Shown here: in pieces, positions 25,335 to 35,800 of the stretch
How positions within the stretch are numbered: position 1 is the stretch's first letter
Layout of the letters: each line of letters opens with the position of its first letter
Assembly (NCBI RefSeq): GCF_026000115.1
Contig: NZ_AP026867.1
Span: forward strand, 7,355,001-7,419,000
From: Aureispira anguillae
GTDB taxonomy: Bacteria; Bacteroidota; Bacteroidia; Chitinophagales; Saprospiraceae
DNA: 64,000 nt
Direction: 5' to 3'
The notes under the pieces: generated by a model
The model's database searches: none
What the model was told of the DNA's origin: nothing
Seen by the model: only the letters and a program-made list of their open reading frames with translations
Translations under genes and position numbers: made by a program

Positions 25335-25698
25335 TGAACTTATTTGGCTATAATTATGTAAACTAATTGTATTTTTGTATATTAGGTAGAACTCTCTACT
25401 TTTAGAGATATTCCCCAAATGTATAATTGATAGAATCAATACTTTGTTGATTTTTTAATAGGGTATTAAAAGAATCATTACTCCGTTAAAAAATCGTACT
25501 ATATTGATTATCGGCATTATGTGTCTTGTGATTTTAAGTGGCAAAAAGTTGATAATCAATATGGTGCAAGATGTTTTTTTATGTTTTTTGCTAAAAAACT
25601 AAAAAACTATCTCATGACCGTAGGGAATAATCAACGGAGTATTAAAAGAATAAAACAACTAATTTAATTTAAGCACCACCAAAGTAAACTGAAGAATT
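25335..25698. other. Intergenic region with dispersed repeat
   Basis: 364 bases between the secreted protein and clpS. It carries the repeat copy at 25567-25643 and no gene. Confidence 0.5.
25567..25643. repeat. Dispersed intergenic repeat, copy D
   Basis: This block matches 4751-4814 plus the tail of 4879-4925: T-rich lead-in, two ACTAAAAAAC-like words, CTATCTCATGACCGTAGGGA, then tcaacggagtatta. The two loci are about 21 kb apart and share about 60 bases. Confidence 0.65.
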
Positions 25699-25995
25699 AT
25701 GTTGGAGAATACACTAACCATGTCTTGGCAAGACAAAGAAGAAGAAATCGCCCTCCAAGAATTAATTGGTAATCATGCTAAAATTATTGTTTATAATGAC
25801 GACCATAATACTTTTGATTGGGTAATTGAATCCTTTGTAGAAGTTTGCCGTCATAATGCTGCACAAGCAGAACAATTGAGTTACTTGATTCATTTTAAAG
25901 GCAAAGCGACTGTAAAAACGGGTTCTAAAAAAGAACTGAAACCTATCAAAGATGCTTTAGTTGATCGGGGACTCTCAGCAGTGATTGAAGCGTAG
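25699..25995 (+). CDS. clpS: ATP-dependent Clp protease adaptor ClpS
   Basis: This 98-residue protein matches ClpS, the adaptor that binds N-degron substrates and delivers them to ClpA/ClpC with ClpP. The signature IIVYNDDHNTFDWVIESF (residues 34-51) contains the Asn-Asp-Asp pocket for the N-terminal residue. AEQLSYLIHFKGKATVKTGS (about 61-80) is the family's second conserved block, and the C-terminal ALVDRGLSAVIE is typical. ATG at 25699 and a second ATG at 25720 (residue 8) are both possible starts; the extension is short in either case. It is monocistronic with a strong terminator. Confidence 0.93.
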   Translation: MLENTLTMSWQDKEEEIALQELIGNHAKIIVYNDDHNTFDWVIESFVEVCRHNAAQAEQLSYLIHFKGKATVKTGSKKELKPIKDALVDRGLSAVIEA

Positions 25996-26011
25996 AACGA
26001 GCACGGATTAC

Positions 26012-26053
26012 AAAAAAGAAGGAGGATGTCTTAAGGCATCCTCCTTCTTTTTT
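26012..26053 (+). terminator. Rho-independent terminator after clpS
   Basis: A 17-bp perfect stem (26012-26028 with 26037-26053) has an 8-base loop and a T run. Confidence 0.93.
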
Positions 26054-26286
26054 GTGTAAGGATAAAAAATCTTGTCGTATTAAATCTGTTGTTCCAATGG
26101 TTAATAATTTTGTACCGTTTAAGGAGTGAATGATACCGTATAATAAGAGAAGTATTGATGAGCTTGATCCAGCAAAAAGGTTGATGTATCTTTGTCGTAC
26201 AAAAAAGCCGATAAGAAATACCGATTTTAGGTATTAATTAAGTGATTACTTTTTCTTATTAGTGGCAATTAAATATAAAAACGGAC

Positions 26287-26317
26287 TTGCGCTTTATAGG
26301 TATTTAACATATTTTTG
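26287..26317 (+). promoter_or_regulatory. Candidate promoter 1 of the RHS gene train
   Basis: CTTG (TTG at 26287-26289), a 20-base spacer and TATTTTTG (26310-26317) match the Bacteroidota promoter consensus well. Confidence 0.5.
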
Positions 26318-26461
26318 TAGCAACCCATTTAAAAAACAATCTATATTCCTTTTTATATATTGAGAATAAACACTAAACCTTAAAATAGAACAACCACACC
26401 ACCAAAATCCTTCTTCAAGGAATATACCCACCACGAATTTAAGACTAGATAGTAGATGATA

Positions 26462-26488
26462 TTGCACCTAAAGGAGCAAATATTTTTG
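26462..26488 (+). promoter_or_regulatory. Candidate promoter 2 of the RHS gene train
   Basis: TTG (26462-26464), a 16-base spacer and TATTTTTG (26481-26488). The spacer is slightly short. It lies closer to the first gene than candidate 1. Confidence 0.4.
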
Positions 26489-26779
26489 TAATAAAATAGG
26501 TTGAAAATATAAATATAAAATTTTTAACAAAGCAGGGAACTAAATATAATTAGAAGCAGTTATAACCTGAACTATCGGAACATACACTGATCTTTTTGAG
26601 AAAACAACCCATTGTACGATTGGCAACTTAGAAATCCATGTTTCCCATCTTCCGTTTTTTTCCTCTACAAAGATTGATGTACAGTTGTGTACCATCAAAT
26701 GATAAAAACTATGACCAACTCAATTAATGGGGCAAAGACCCTTTTAATAAAGTCACCGCTAAAAAATGCCTTATTCGAC

Positions 26780-28771
26780 ATGCGAAAGAGCGTATTGATT
26801 TTGTTTTCCATTCTTATGGCAAGTAGTTCTTATGGACAACTGGTTAGTATTAGTACCGTTGATACCGATTGTGGTGCTAGTACAGGAAGTATTAGCTTAA
26901 CTCCCACCCAAACAGGGACTTATTCTTATTTGTGGGAAACAGGAGCGAGTTCTTCTTCCATTAGTAATTTGGGAATGGGGACGTATCGTTGTACAGTTAC
27001 GAAAGATGTAGTGGTAGAGGTGATAGAGGTTTCTATTTATAGACCTTGGGATTTAGAGCGATTTGAGCCCAATGACAATACCTTGTCGATTGTAGGGAAT
27101 AGTGTCACGGTAAATCCGAGTTTAGGATACACAGGGCTAGCCGATCAGCGGACGCATTGTTATGATAAAACCCCAATAGACATCGCAACTCAAACAGGAA
27201 GTGTCTTTGCCAAGTTTGGAAAGTCCCATCCTAATTTCCCTGAACAGATATCCAATCCAGATCCAGCAGCTCCTCCTAAGTTTTACTTGGAGTTGTTTGA
27301 AACCAAGAATTTATCAAATCCGATAAGAATACCGTTATGGGTACATGATGCGAATCTAAAAGTAGTAACAGGAGGATTTATACCCGAAAAAATCTATGGA
27401 CAAAGGGGATTGCGAAAAATAGCAGGAGGAGATTACACTGGGCATGACTATACGGATGGAGATGAGTTTGAAATTCGCTTTTTAGGGAATCATCAAATTG
27501 AAGTTTACTTAGAAGAAAATTTGATTTATTCAGCAACTTTGGAGCAACGCTCAACCAATGAATATGTAGCAGCAGTAGGGTTTAAAGATATGGCACATTT
27601 AGATCGACGAATAGCCTATGGTTTAAGGTCGTCTTTTTGTGCAACGATGCCTGTTATTAAAACTGTTATGACAAACAATAATAAGTATGGAGCGACGAGT
27701 AGTATTGAATTGATGCCTGTAGATTTGGCTTATGTAAACAATGTTTATAGCTACCAGTGGTCAACAGGAGCAACCGATCAAATAATCACAAATTTACAAA
27801 AAGGAACTTACACGGTAACGATGACCAATGCTACAGGAGGGACGAAGGTAGCGAGCTATGAAATCTATGATAAATTGGCTTTGGAAAAGGCAGATCCCAC
27901 GGCTTCTATTTTAAAGATCGTAGACAATAGTGTGACCTGTGATCCAGCCTTGCCCATGCAGTCCATCTCTGATTATCGTACCCATGCTTATGATCCGACC
28001 ATTCCAATTGATGTGGTACAAGGAGGAGGAAGTGTAAAATTTAGAGTAGGAGCAGAACATCCCAACTTTCCAAATCAACACAGCAATACAGCAGATGCCA
28101 ATGCTGTATTTGGAATTCGATTGCAAGCAGCGACTAGCCCTTTACCAGTGCCTACTTTTTTCTTGGATTATCCTTTTCAACTCATGTTTCATTTAGATGG
28201 TAGAGCGTCACTGTCCGATCGAGCTTTTTCGTGGGCAGGAGCAGGTTATGATTTTATTCCAGAGGTCTATTATCCCAAAGGAGGTTACGAGGTAGAACTG
28301 CGTTTTACAGGGAATAAAGTAGTTGAGGTTTATATGGGCGATCAGTTGGTGGCGACCAAAACGTTGACAGAAGCCATCGATAAATATTATCTGATGGTGG
28401 GTTTTAGTGACGCAGCAGACCGCCAACGTCGAATTGTTTATGATGTGAGAACTACTTTTAAGAGTACTGTTCCTGTTAGTTATGCAGAACTAATCCTAGG
28501 AGGAAACACAGGCTATTTCCAATTAACAGATGATTATTTAAGGTTTCGATTGAAGCAAGAATACGGCGTTGAGACAGGAGGAGAAACAATTGCTTATAAA
28601 ATATACCCTTGGAATCGACAAAATCCAATCAGTTCTAGCTTTGTGCTTAATCATGGGTATAATAATTTGGACCTAGATGTATCTGGCTTAGCAGCAGACT
28701 CTTATTACACACTAGAGTTTAAGGCAAATAAAAAGGAGACCTATATCTTAAAATTTAAAACTAAATCATAA
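26780..28771 (+). CDS. Surface protein with duplicated SprB-type repeat modules
   Basis: The frame is open from 26687, but the ATG at 26780 gives a proper signal peptide (MRKSVLILFSILMASSSYGQ), so I take a 663-residue protein. Two modules of about 260 residues are arranged in tandem. Each starts with a SprB-like PKD/Ig repeat (TGSISLTPTQTGTYSYLWETG near 40 and SSIELMPVDLAYVNNVYSYQ near 305, both with a TG(A/T)...ISNL/ITNL pattern). A beta-sandwich-like domain follows, with shared words HPNFP, HLDGR/HDANL and VEVY. The remaining 110 residues form a separate beta domain. No T9SS tail is present. It heads the gene train and is 15 bp from the Skp-like gene. Probably a cell-surface or periplasmic partner of the RHS proteins; function inferred from context. 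Confidence 0.75.
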   Translation: MRKSVLILFSILMASSSYGQLVSISTVDTDCGASTGSISLTPTQTGTYSYLWETGASSSSISNLGMGTYRCTVTKDVVVEVIEVSIYRPWDLERFEPNDNTLSIVGNSVTVNPSLGYTGLADQRTHCYDKTPIDIATQTGSVFAKFGKSHPNFPEQISNPDPAAPPKFYLELFETKNLSNPIRIPLWVHDANLKVVTGGFIPEKIYGQRGLRKIAGGDYTGHDYTDGDEFEIRFLGNHQIEVYLEENLIYSATLEQRSTNEYVAAVGFKDMAHLDRRIAYGLRSSFCATMPVIKTVMTNNNKYGATSSIELMPVDLAYVNNVYSYQWSTGATDQIITNLQKGTYTVTMTNATGGTKVASYEIYDKLALEKADPTASILKIVDNSVTCDPALPMQSISDYRTHAYDPTIPIDVVQGGGSVKFRVGAEHPNFPNQHSNTADANAVFGIRLQAATSPLPVPTFFLDYPFQLMFHLDGRASLSDRAFSWAGAGYDFIPEVYYPKGGYEVELRFTGNKVVEVYMGDQLVATKTLTEAIDKYYLMVGFSDAADRQRRIVYDVRTTFKSTVPVSYAELILGGNTGYFQLTDDYLRFRLKQEYGVETGGETIAYKIYPWNRQNPISSSFVLNHGYNNLDLDVSGLAADSYYTLEFKANKKETYILKFKTKS

Positions 28772-28786
28772 GCGCATTCAATTTCA

Positions 28787-29290
28787 ATGAAAAAAATAGT
28801 ACCATTTATATTACTATTGGGGCTTTGTGCCTTAATCAGTGGTGCAGTCTATAACAGCATCCCTAAAACTGCTTTTGTCGATAATCAACAACTATTTGAT
28901 GCTTTTCAAGGAAGGAAGGAATTAGAGACCCGCTTAGAACAAGAATCGAATGGCAAGCAAGCAAAAATTGATTCCTTAGGGCTCCAAATTCAAGCGATGC
29001 AACAACTTGCTCAAACGGACGAAGGGGCAAAACAAAGACTACAAATATTGTTGCAGCAGTATCAGCAAATGAATCAGGAGCATCAAGGTTTTTACCAATA
29101 CAAAAGCCAAGAATATACCGAGGCAATTTGGAAACAAATTTCTCAATACACTAGAGAGTATGGAGCAGAAAAAGGCTATGACTATGTTTTTGGCGTAGCA
29201 GGGAGTGGATCGTTGATGTATGGAAAAGCACATTATGATATAACAGAAGATGTTATCAAATATATCAATTCAAAATATGCAGGCAATTAA
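28787..29290 (+). CDS. OmpH/Skp-family periplasmic chaperone
   Basis: This 167-residue protein has a signal peptide or signal anchor (MKKIVPFILLLGLCALISG) and the OmpH layout: a short strand (KTAFVDNQQLFDAF near 27-40), a long charged and Gln-rich helical hairpin (about 45-125), and a closing VFGVAGSGSLMYGKAHYDIT strand block with a final helix (DVIKYINSKYAG). Skp proteins form trimers that hold unfolded outer-membrane and secreted proteins in the periplasm. The genome's housekeeping Skp would lie elsewhere. Here it sits 15 bp after the SprB-repeat gene and overlaps the next lipoprotein gene, which suggests a dedicated chaperone for the giant exported proteins of this train. That client assignment is inference. 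Confidence 0.85.
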   Translation: MKKIVPFILLLGLCALISGAVYNSIPKTAFVDNQQLFDAFQGRKELETRLEQESNGKQAKIDSLGLQIQAMQQLAQTDEGAKQRLQILLQQYQQMNQEHQGFYQYKSQEYTEAIWKQISQYTREYGAEKGYDYVFGVAGSGSLMYGKAHYDITEDVIKYINSKYAGN

Positions 29291-29882
29291 CTATATAATT
29301 TTGATTATAACCATAGGGCTCTTGTCTAGCTGTGGAAATGAAACGCTCATTCCATCAGATTATGTTGCTTGGGTCAATAATCCAGAAAATGGTTTGCTGA
29401 GGAAAAAGACCATCCACCCTTTAGAGGTGGAATTGTTGTACAAACCGATTGCTTATGTAATCGCCAATGAAATGCGAACCAATGATATAGCAGAAGCAGA
29501 TTATAAACAACGAGAAAAAGAATTAGCAGGAATGCAATATTATACCTTGAAGTTAAGTACTGCTGGCGGTAAAGATATTACGACTTACCAAGTCAATGAT
29601 AATGCCCAACAACAGGAGCGTTTGTCTTACTTATCTTTTGCCATGCAAAAAGATATAAAACTGATAGAGGGAACCGATACATTGCCTTGTAAACTATATC
29701 ATTTTGAGCGTTCTTATGATCTTGCGGCTCATAGAACTTTTGTTCTAGGTTTTGAACAAAAGGAAGCAACAAAAACAGCCAACAAAACCCTAGTATTGGA
29801 TCTTCCATATTTCCAAACAGGACCAATAAAACTAAACTATAAAACATCAGCTTTGGAAGCGATTCCAAACCTAAAACTGTAA
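29277..29882 (+). CDS. Hypothetical lipoprotein in the RHS gene train
   Basis: This is a 201-residue protein from the ATG at 29277, which yields the lipoprotein signal MQAINYIILIITIGLLSSC (lipobox LSSC, Cys19). A longer frame begins at 29250. The gene overlaps the Skp-like stop by 14 bases, so translation is probably coupled. After the anchor, a soluble domain of about 180 residues is seen: NPENGLLRKKTIHPLEVELLYKP near the start, a charged helical stretch, and closing strands (TFVLGFEQKEA, LVLDLPYFQTGPIKLNY). I do not recognise it. It faces the periplasm and may help fold or tether the neighbouring large proteins. Confidence 0.65.
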   Translation: MQAINYIILIITIGLLSSCGNETLIPSDYVAWVNNPENGLLRKKTIHPLEVELLYKPIAYVIANEMRTNDIAEADYKQREKELAGMQYYTLKLSTAGGKDITTYQVNDNAQQQERLSYLSFAMQKDIKLIEGTDTLPCKLYHFERSYDLAAHRTFVLGFEQKEATKTANKTLVLDLPYFQTGPIKLNYKTSALEAIPNLKL

Positions 29883-29892
29883 GCACAAAATT

Positions 29893-32800
29893 ATGAGTCA
29901 ATTCACAAACTCCAATCGAAAAATTATGCAGCGAGTAGCTTGGTTTTTTATTGTTCTGATGGTTAATCAAATTGCCTTTCCAGCGGCAGCCTTGGCGTTA
30001 ACCTCAGGACCTTCTCAACCTGAAGTGCAAAGCTTTCAGCCCGTAGGAACGACAGAAATGGTGAACTTGTTTTCAGGAGATTTTAACTACAACATTCCTT
30101 TGTTTGAAGTACCAGGACCAGATGGGGGCTATCCTGTCAATTTGTTTTATAATTCGGTGACGGATGCCAATACAGAGGCTTCTTGGACAGGCTTAGGATG
30201 GAACATCAATGTAGGTTCTTTGTCTAGAAGCATGCGTGGTTTGCCCGATGATTTTAATGGTGAAATCGTGACTAGAAAACTAGATATGTTAAAGAATGAA
30301 ACGATTGTTGCGGGAAGTAGGTTGGGCGTTGAAATTGGTGGTTATGATGGAGCAACAGATATTCTTAAGCATGTTGGTTTATCTCTATCGTTGAATACGA
30401 ATTATACCTATAATAGTTATAGAGGGGCTGGATTTTCTATAGATCCAACTATTGGTCTAAAAGGATCTTTTGGTAATGAAGGTAGTGGAATCTATAAACC
30501 TAAATTAAGTTTAGGATTGAACTTATCTAGTACCTCAATGGCTAGTTTAAATACTAGTTTTTCAATGACTAAGGAAACAGATGCGGTATCAAGTAATTTT
30601 AACTTTGGATTGAGTTTTAATGGTAGAGAAGGTTTATCCAGTATGTCTTTGGGGTACTCATTGTCTAGTAATGAAAAAGAGGAAGGGGTCGTAGGATCAA
30701 AACAAGAAGGAAAAACAGGTTATAACCCAGCAGGAGGAGGCGTAAGTGCCAGTTACTCTTTTGCTAGAACAGCGTATACCCCAGAGGTAAAGATTCCTTG
30801 GACAGGGTGGAATTTGTCAGGAAGTTTTAGTTTTGCACCAGGAGCAGCGGTGGTTTATGCTACTTTTGGTTTTAATGGTTCTTATTCGGTACAACATGTA
30901 AAGGATGCAGGAATTCCACAGCCTAGTAAAGCATTTGGATACAATTACCTGCAAAATGCTTTGGATGATAACCGAAGTTTAATGGATTTTAATCGAGAAA
31001 AGGATGGAGCTGTCCATCGACACAACCGTTTTCTGGCTACTCCAAGTTTGTCTTATGATATTTATAATGTAGTGGGACAAGGGATCGGAGGAATGTATCG
31101 GGCACATCGTTCGGATTATGGTTTTGTATACGATCCTGAGTTATTTGCTCGTACCGCAGGTGGATCCATAGGAGGACAAGTAGGACCTCATTTAAAAGTA
31201 GGAATAGATGGTAGTTTTAATTATTCTGAACAGTCGAATTATAGATGGCCAAAGTACAATGGTTATTTTGGCAATAAGAACGAAAAATATGGCTTCAAAA
31301 CCGCTGAAAGTGGGGCTGATTTTGAAAATGTCTATTATAAAACGGCTGGCGAAATGGCAGCAGAGCCATTGGATGCCTATGACTATATGGGCGGAGATAA
31401 ACCACTGCGCTTAAAAAAGAATGCGGATTATCAATACGATGGTACTGATGGAGGTATTTTAGAAGGTCCAAAGGTAGATGAATCGAATGGGACGCTTACC
31501 GCAGATTATGAACCTATCATTAAGTTCAATGCAGGAGAAAGCAAAAGAAAGGATAGGAGACCAAGAAACATGGCGATACAGAACATTTCTAACAATGATT
31601 TATTAGATGGGAATAATAATGTAGTCTTGCCAGAGTATGACATTCAATATTATGATGCAACAACGGCTTCTAATACTGCCCTTACTCAAGCAGAATATCA
31701 AAACCTAGGCAAATCAGATCTTAGTCGTACACCAAACGAACAAAATGCAGGTTTTACGGCATTGGGACTAGATGGCGTGCGTTGGGTCTATGGTTTGCCA
31801 TTACAAAATACAGAACAAAAAGAAGCTATTTTTAGTGTTGATCCTGTTAACAATTGCTCCAAGCGAGTGTTTGCCCATGCTGATATAGATGGAGAGATTG
31901 ATTATAAAAGAGATGGTACTCATAAATATATAGATGAAAAGACGCTACCACAGTATGCACATTCTTATATGTTAACCTCTGTTTTGGGGAGCGATTATGT
32001 TGATATAGATAATATCCCTGGTCCTTCTGATGGTGACGTTGGGTATTGGATGAAAACAAATTATGTTAAATTGTCAAATGGGTACCAATGGAGAGCGCCT
32101 TTTTTTGGGGTCAATTTAATACAAGGTTTTGAAAATAAAAGGGTGGACGATATGGGCTCTTTTATGTGGGGGAAAAGAGAGGTATATCTTCCTGCAACCA
32201 TTGAAACTAAAACACATATTGCTTATTTTGAAGTCTCTCAACGAAAGGATGCTAGGGGAGCAGGTGCTTATGTTCAAAATACTGGAGATGGTTTAGGGGA
32301 TTATTCTTATAAGTTAGATAAAATTAAGTTATACACTAAAAAGGAAATATCGTCTAAGGGATTATCTAGTGCAGTACCTTTAAAAATTGTGCATTTTAGT
32401 TACGATTATAGCTTATGCCCTGATGTCGAAAACAACGCAGATGCTACAGATAATGGTAAATTAACCCTGAAAAAAGTTTGGTTTACTTACGAAAACAATA
32501 CAAGAGGGGCTTTATCTCCTTATGTATTTAAGTATGAAAATTCGAATCGAGCTTACAATGAAAATGCCCTAGATCGCTGGGGTGCTTATAAAGCATTGCC
32601 TGCTAATAATGAATGTGCGAATCTGCACAATCCATATACGACGCAATTTGATCTTAATGATCCGAATTTTAAGGATCAATTGGATAGCGATATTGCATCT
32701 TGGCATTTGTCAAAAATTATTATGCCATCTGGTGCAGCCATGAATATAGAATTGGAGCGAGATGACTATGCTTATGTACAAGATGATGTAGCCACACAAA

Positions 32801-35800
32801 TGCAACCCATTTTTGCCTTAGGAATAACAAATGATGCAAATGAAAATCCCGATCAAGGAGGCTTTCTTTCTAATGATGCTAATCTAGGACAAGATGAAAG
32901 ACGGGTCTACTTTAAGTTAGAGCATCCTCTTTTACCTACGGAAAAGGAGGAGCTGAAAAAATACATTGAGGATTTGCCCTTAGTGAAAAGAAAGGATGGG
33001 GAAGGGGCTTCTTTTAGGCAGGTTTATTTCAAAATACGATCGAACCTTAAGACAGCAACAGATGTAACCAACGAATATGTAACAGGTTATGCTGAAATAG
33101 AAAACGATGGTAATGGAAATCCTATTATAGACTTTGATACCAACAAAAGCCCTACGGATGCGAATGGTGCTTATACGGAGGCATATATTACCTTAAGGAC
33201 GGCTAGAAAACAGGTAAAGGGAGATCATTATCATCCTATGTTGATGGCAAATTGGGATTTCTTAAAAGATAATCTACCAGATAGAATGTTTCAGATTAAC
33301 CAAATTCCTGATCCTGAAAATGCAGTACCTCAAATGGCTGGATTTGGAGCAGGTTTGGGGGCTATTTTTAGTGGTTATTATGGTTTTGTAAAAGATAGAG
33401 GTTTTGGGCAGTCGGTTGATGTTTCTCAGTCTTTTATCAAATTAAATACTCCTGATAAAATTAAATATGGTGGAGGAGCGAGAGTAAAGCAAATCACCAT
33501 GGAAGATAATTGGGCACCAGAAGCCAATTTAACCAATACCTTGGGAGTTGTATATGACTATACCAAAACGGATGCGGATGGCACGGTTTACAGTAGCGGT
33601 GTCATGGAAAATGAAACGACTATCGGTTATGATGCCTGTGCATTAAAATATGCGGATATTCATGAAGAAATTCAAAGCGGTATGGTCAAGGATGTGCATA
33701 TTTATGAATATCCATTGAATGAAGGCTTGTACCCAGGAAGCGGTGTTGGCTATAGCCAGGTAACGGTAAGAAGTCTTGCTTCTGATTATGCTTTACGGGC
33801 ATCCAAATCAACAGATAGGGCTACTTTTTTAGCAAATAATAATTTGCCCGATGGTTTTGGAACAACAGGACAAACGGTACATGAATTTTATACGGCTAAA
33901 GATTTTCCTGTGGTTACTGACAAAACAGATTTGGAGGATACAGAAACAGACCCTTGGTTGTCTATGATGATGAGCTTCTTGGTCTTGACACGTCGTGATG
34001 AGTATACGGGAACACAAGGGTATAGCATAGAGCTAAACAACATGCATGGTCAAATGAAAGGTCAAAAGACTTATGCACAAGATAACACAGGAAAGGTCTT
34101 GGATAAGCCGTTAACAGAGGTGTCTTATGAGTATAAATCAAAGACCAAATACATCAAGGATCGAGGGGCGTTTAAAACGGTTAGGGTCTTGGATAATGAA
34201 GTGGATGTTTTGATTGCGGATGATCCCAATGATACGAGTCCAGGAAATTTAGATGCTAAAGTTGAACCTCGTTTGGTTGGGGTGGATTATGATTTTGTAA
34301 TGGATGGGCGAGAATCGACTTCTGTCTCTACTTCTGGAGGGGTGGCAGTGAATATTGATGTTACGCTTATTTATCCTGTTCCTTTTCCTTGGCCTCAATT
34401 TAATCTCAATGGAAATAGAACTCGTTTAGCCGTGACCAATAAGGTGATTAATAAGCGAGGAATTATGACCAAAATGCATGCTTATGATGGGCAGTCGCAC
34501 ATCACAACCTATAATGAAGTTTTTGATAAATATACTGGGCAGCCCATCTTAAAATATACCCACAATCAGATGGGGGGAGGTATCTACAACTATACTGCTC
34601 CTGCTTATTTGGCACACAGTACTTTGGGAATGGCTGCGGATAATGTTGGGATGAAATTTAACGGTACCTTGACAGCAACTGCTCATCCAAATGAATTTGT
34701 TTTTCAAGGGGTGTCACCTAGTAATGTTATTGATGAATTGATCCCTGGTGATGAGTATATTGTATATGATGAACTAAATAATCAAACGGCCAAAAGTAGG
34801 GCAGTCTATTTAGGAAATAACCTTTTCAGTTTAGAGAATGTGACAACATTTAATCCTCTAGGTGGAAATACGAGTAGTCTACTTAGCTTTAATACGGTTC
34901 GTTCGGGCAATAAAAATATGTTGTCTGCTTCGATTGCTCAGTATAGTACGGTCGATCATAGAGAGGATAATGTTAGCTCAAATCCAATGACAGGACGTAG
35001 AGAAAATACTTGTACTACTAAATTTATAGACTTTCAAGAGGTAAAAGATGGAGAATATTATGCTGATTTTGATGCTTATATGGATTTAGTTAGGTCTGGA
35101 CTTACTGCTTATCAAGGACTAACAATAAATGATTATTTACCTTACCCTAATTATAAGTGTCCTAATTGTGCACCGTCAACAAGTTCTTTTGTATATAAAG
35201 ATATACCATTGACAATGCAACAAATTCGTTGGGCAAAGGATGCTTTATTGTTGGATGGAACAGTTGATTTGAGTGCTAGACCAGCATTTCGAATTATAAA
35301 GGGAACCAATATTATCAGTATGTATGGAAATTCGAAGCCTACTACAAATATTGTATTAGTGTTTTATCAAGGGGGAATGGAGGAAATTATTCCATTTAAT
35401 TGGTATATAAAACGGTATAATATGACTTCAGGTGTGCCTTATGATAATATAGAGGAGGGAGGTCTTAACATTTTTGTCAATAATAATTTCTTTCAAGATC
35501 ATTTAGGTATTACGGGAGGTAACCCAACACCTGTGTTAGGGGTATCAGATCAGGCTACTTTATATGAAAATATGTATGACTTGGAAGCTTTATCCCATAA
35601 AGGTCCATGCATGGGAGGAGTGCACAATCGTCTCTTTTCTTTTAAGATTGATGGCAGTAAGGTTCCAACAGATTTTTATCAAAATTCTAACGACCCTACG
35701 TCTGAAATATTAACAGAAAAAAATAATGGAGCATATTATGAAGGAATTATTTATGTAGAATTAAAATGTGGAGATTATTATAAACCAAATCTAGTTGAGT

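Larger units (their letters stand above)
26054..26779. other. Long leader region upstream of the RHS gene train
   Basis: About 725 AT-rich bases between clpS and the first gene of the 20-kb train. Two -7-like boxes are present (26310-26317 and 26481-26488). I see no gene or stable RNA fold. Confidence 0.5.
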
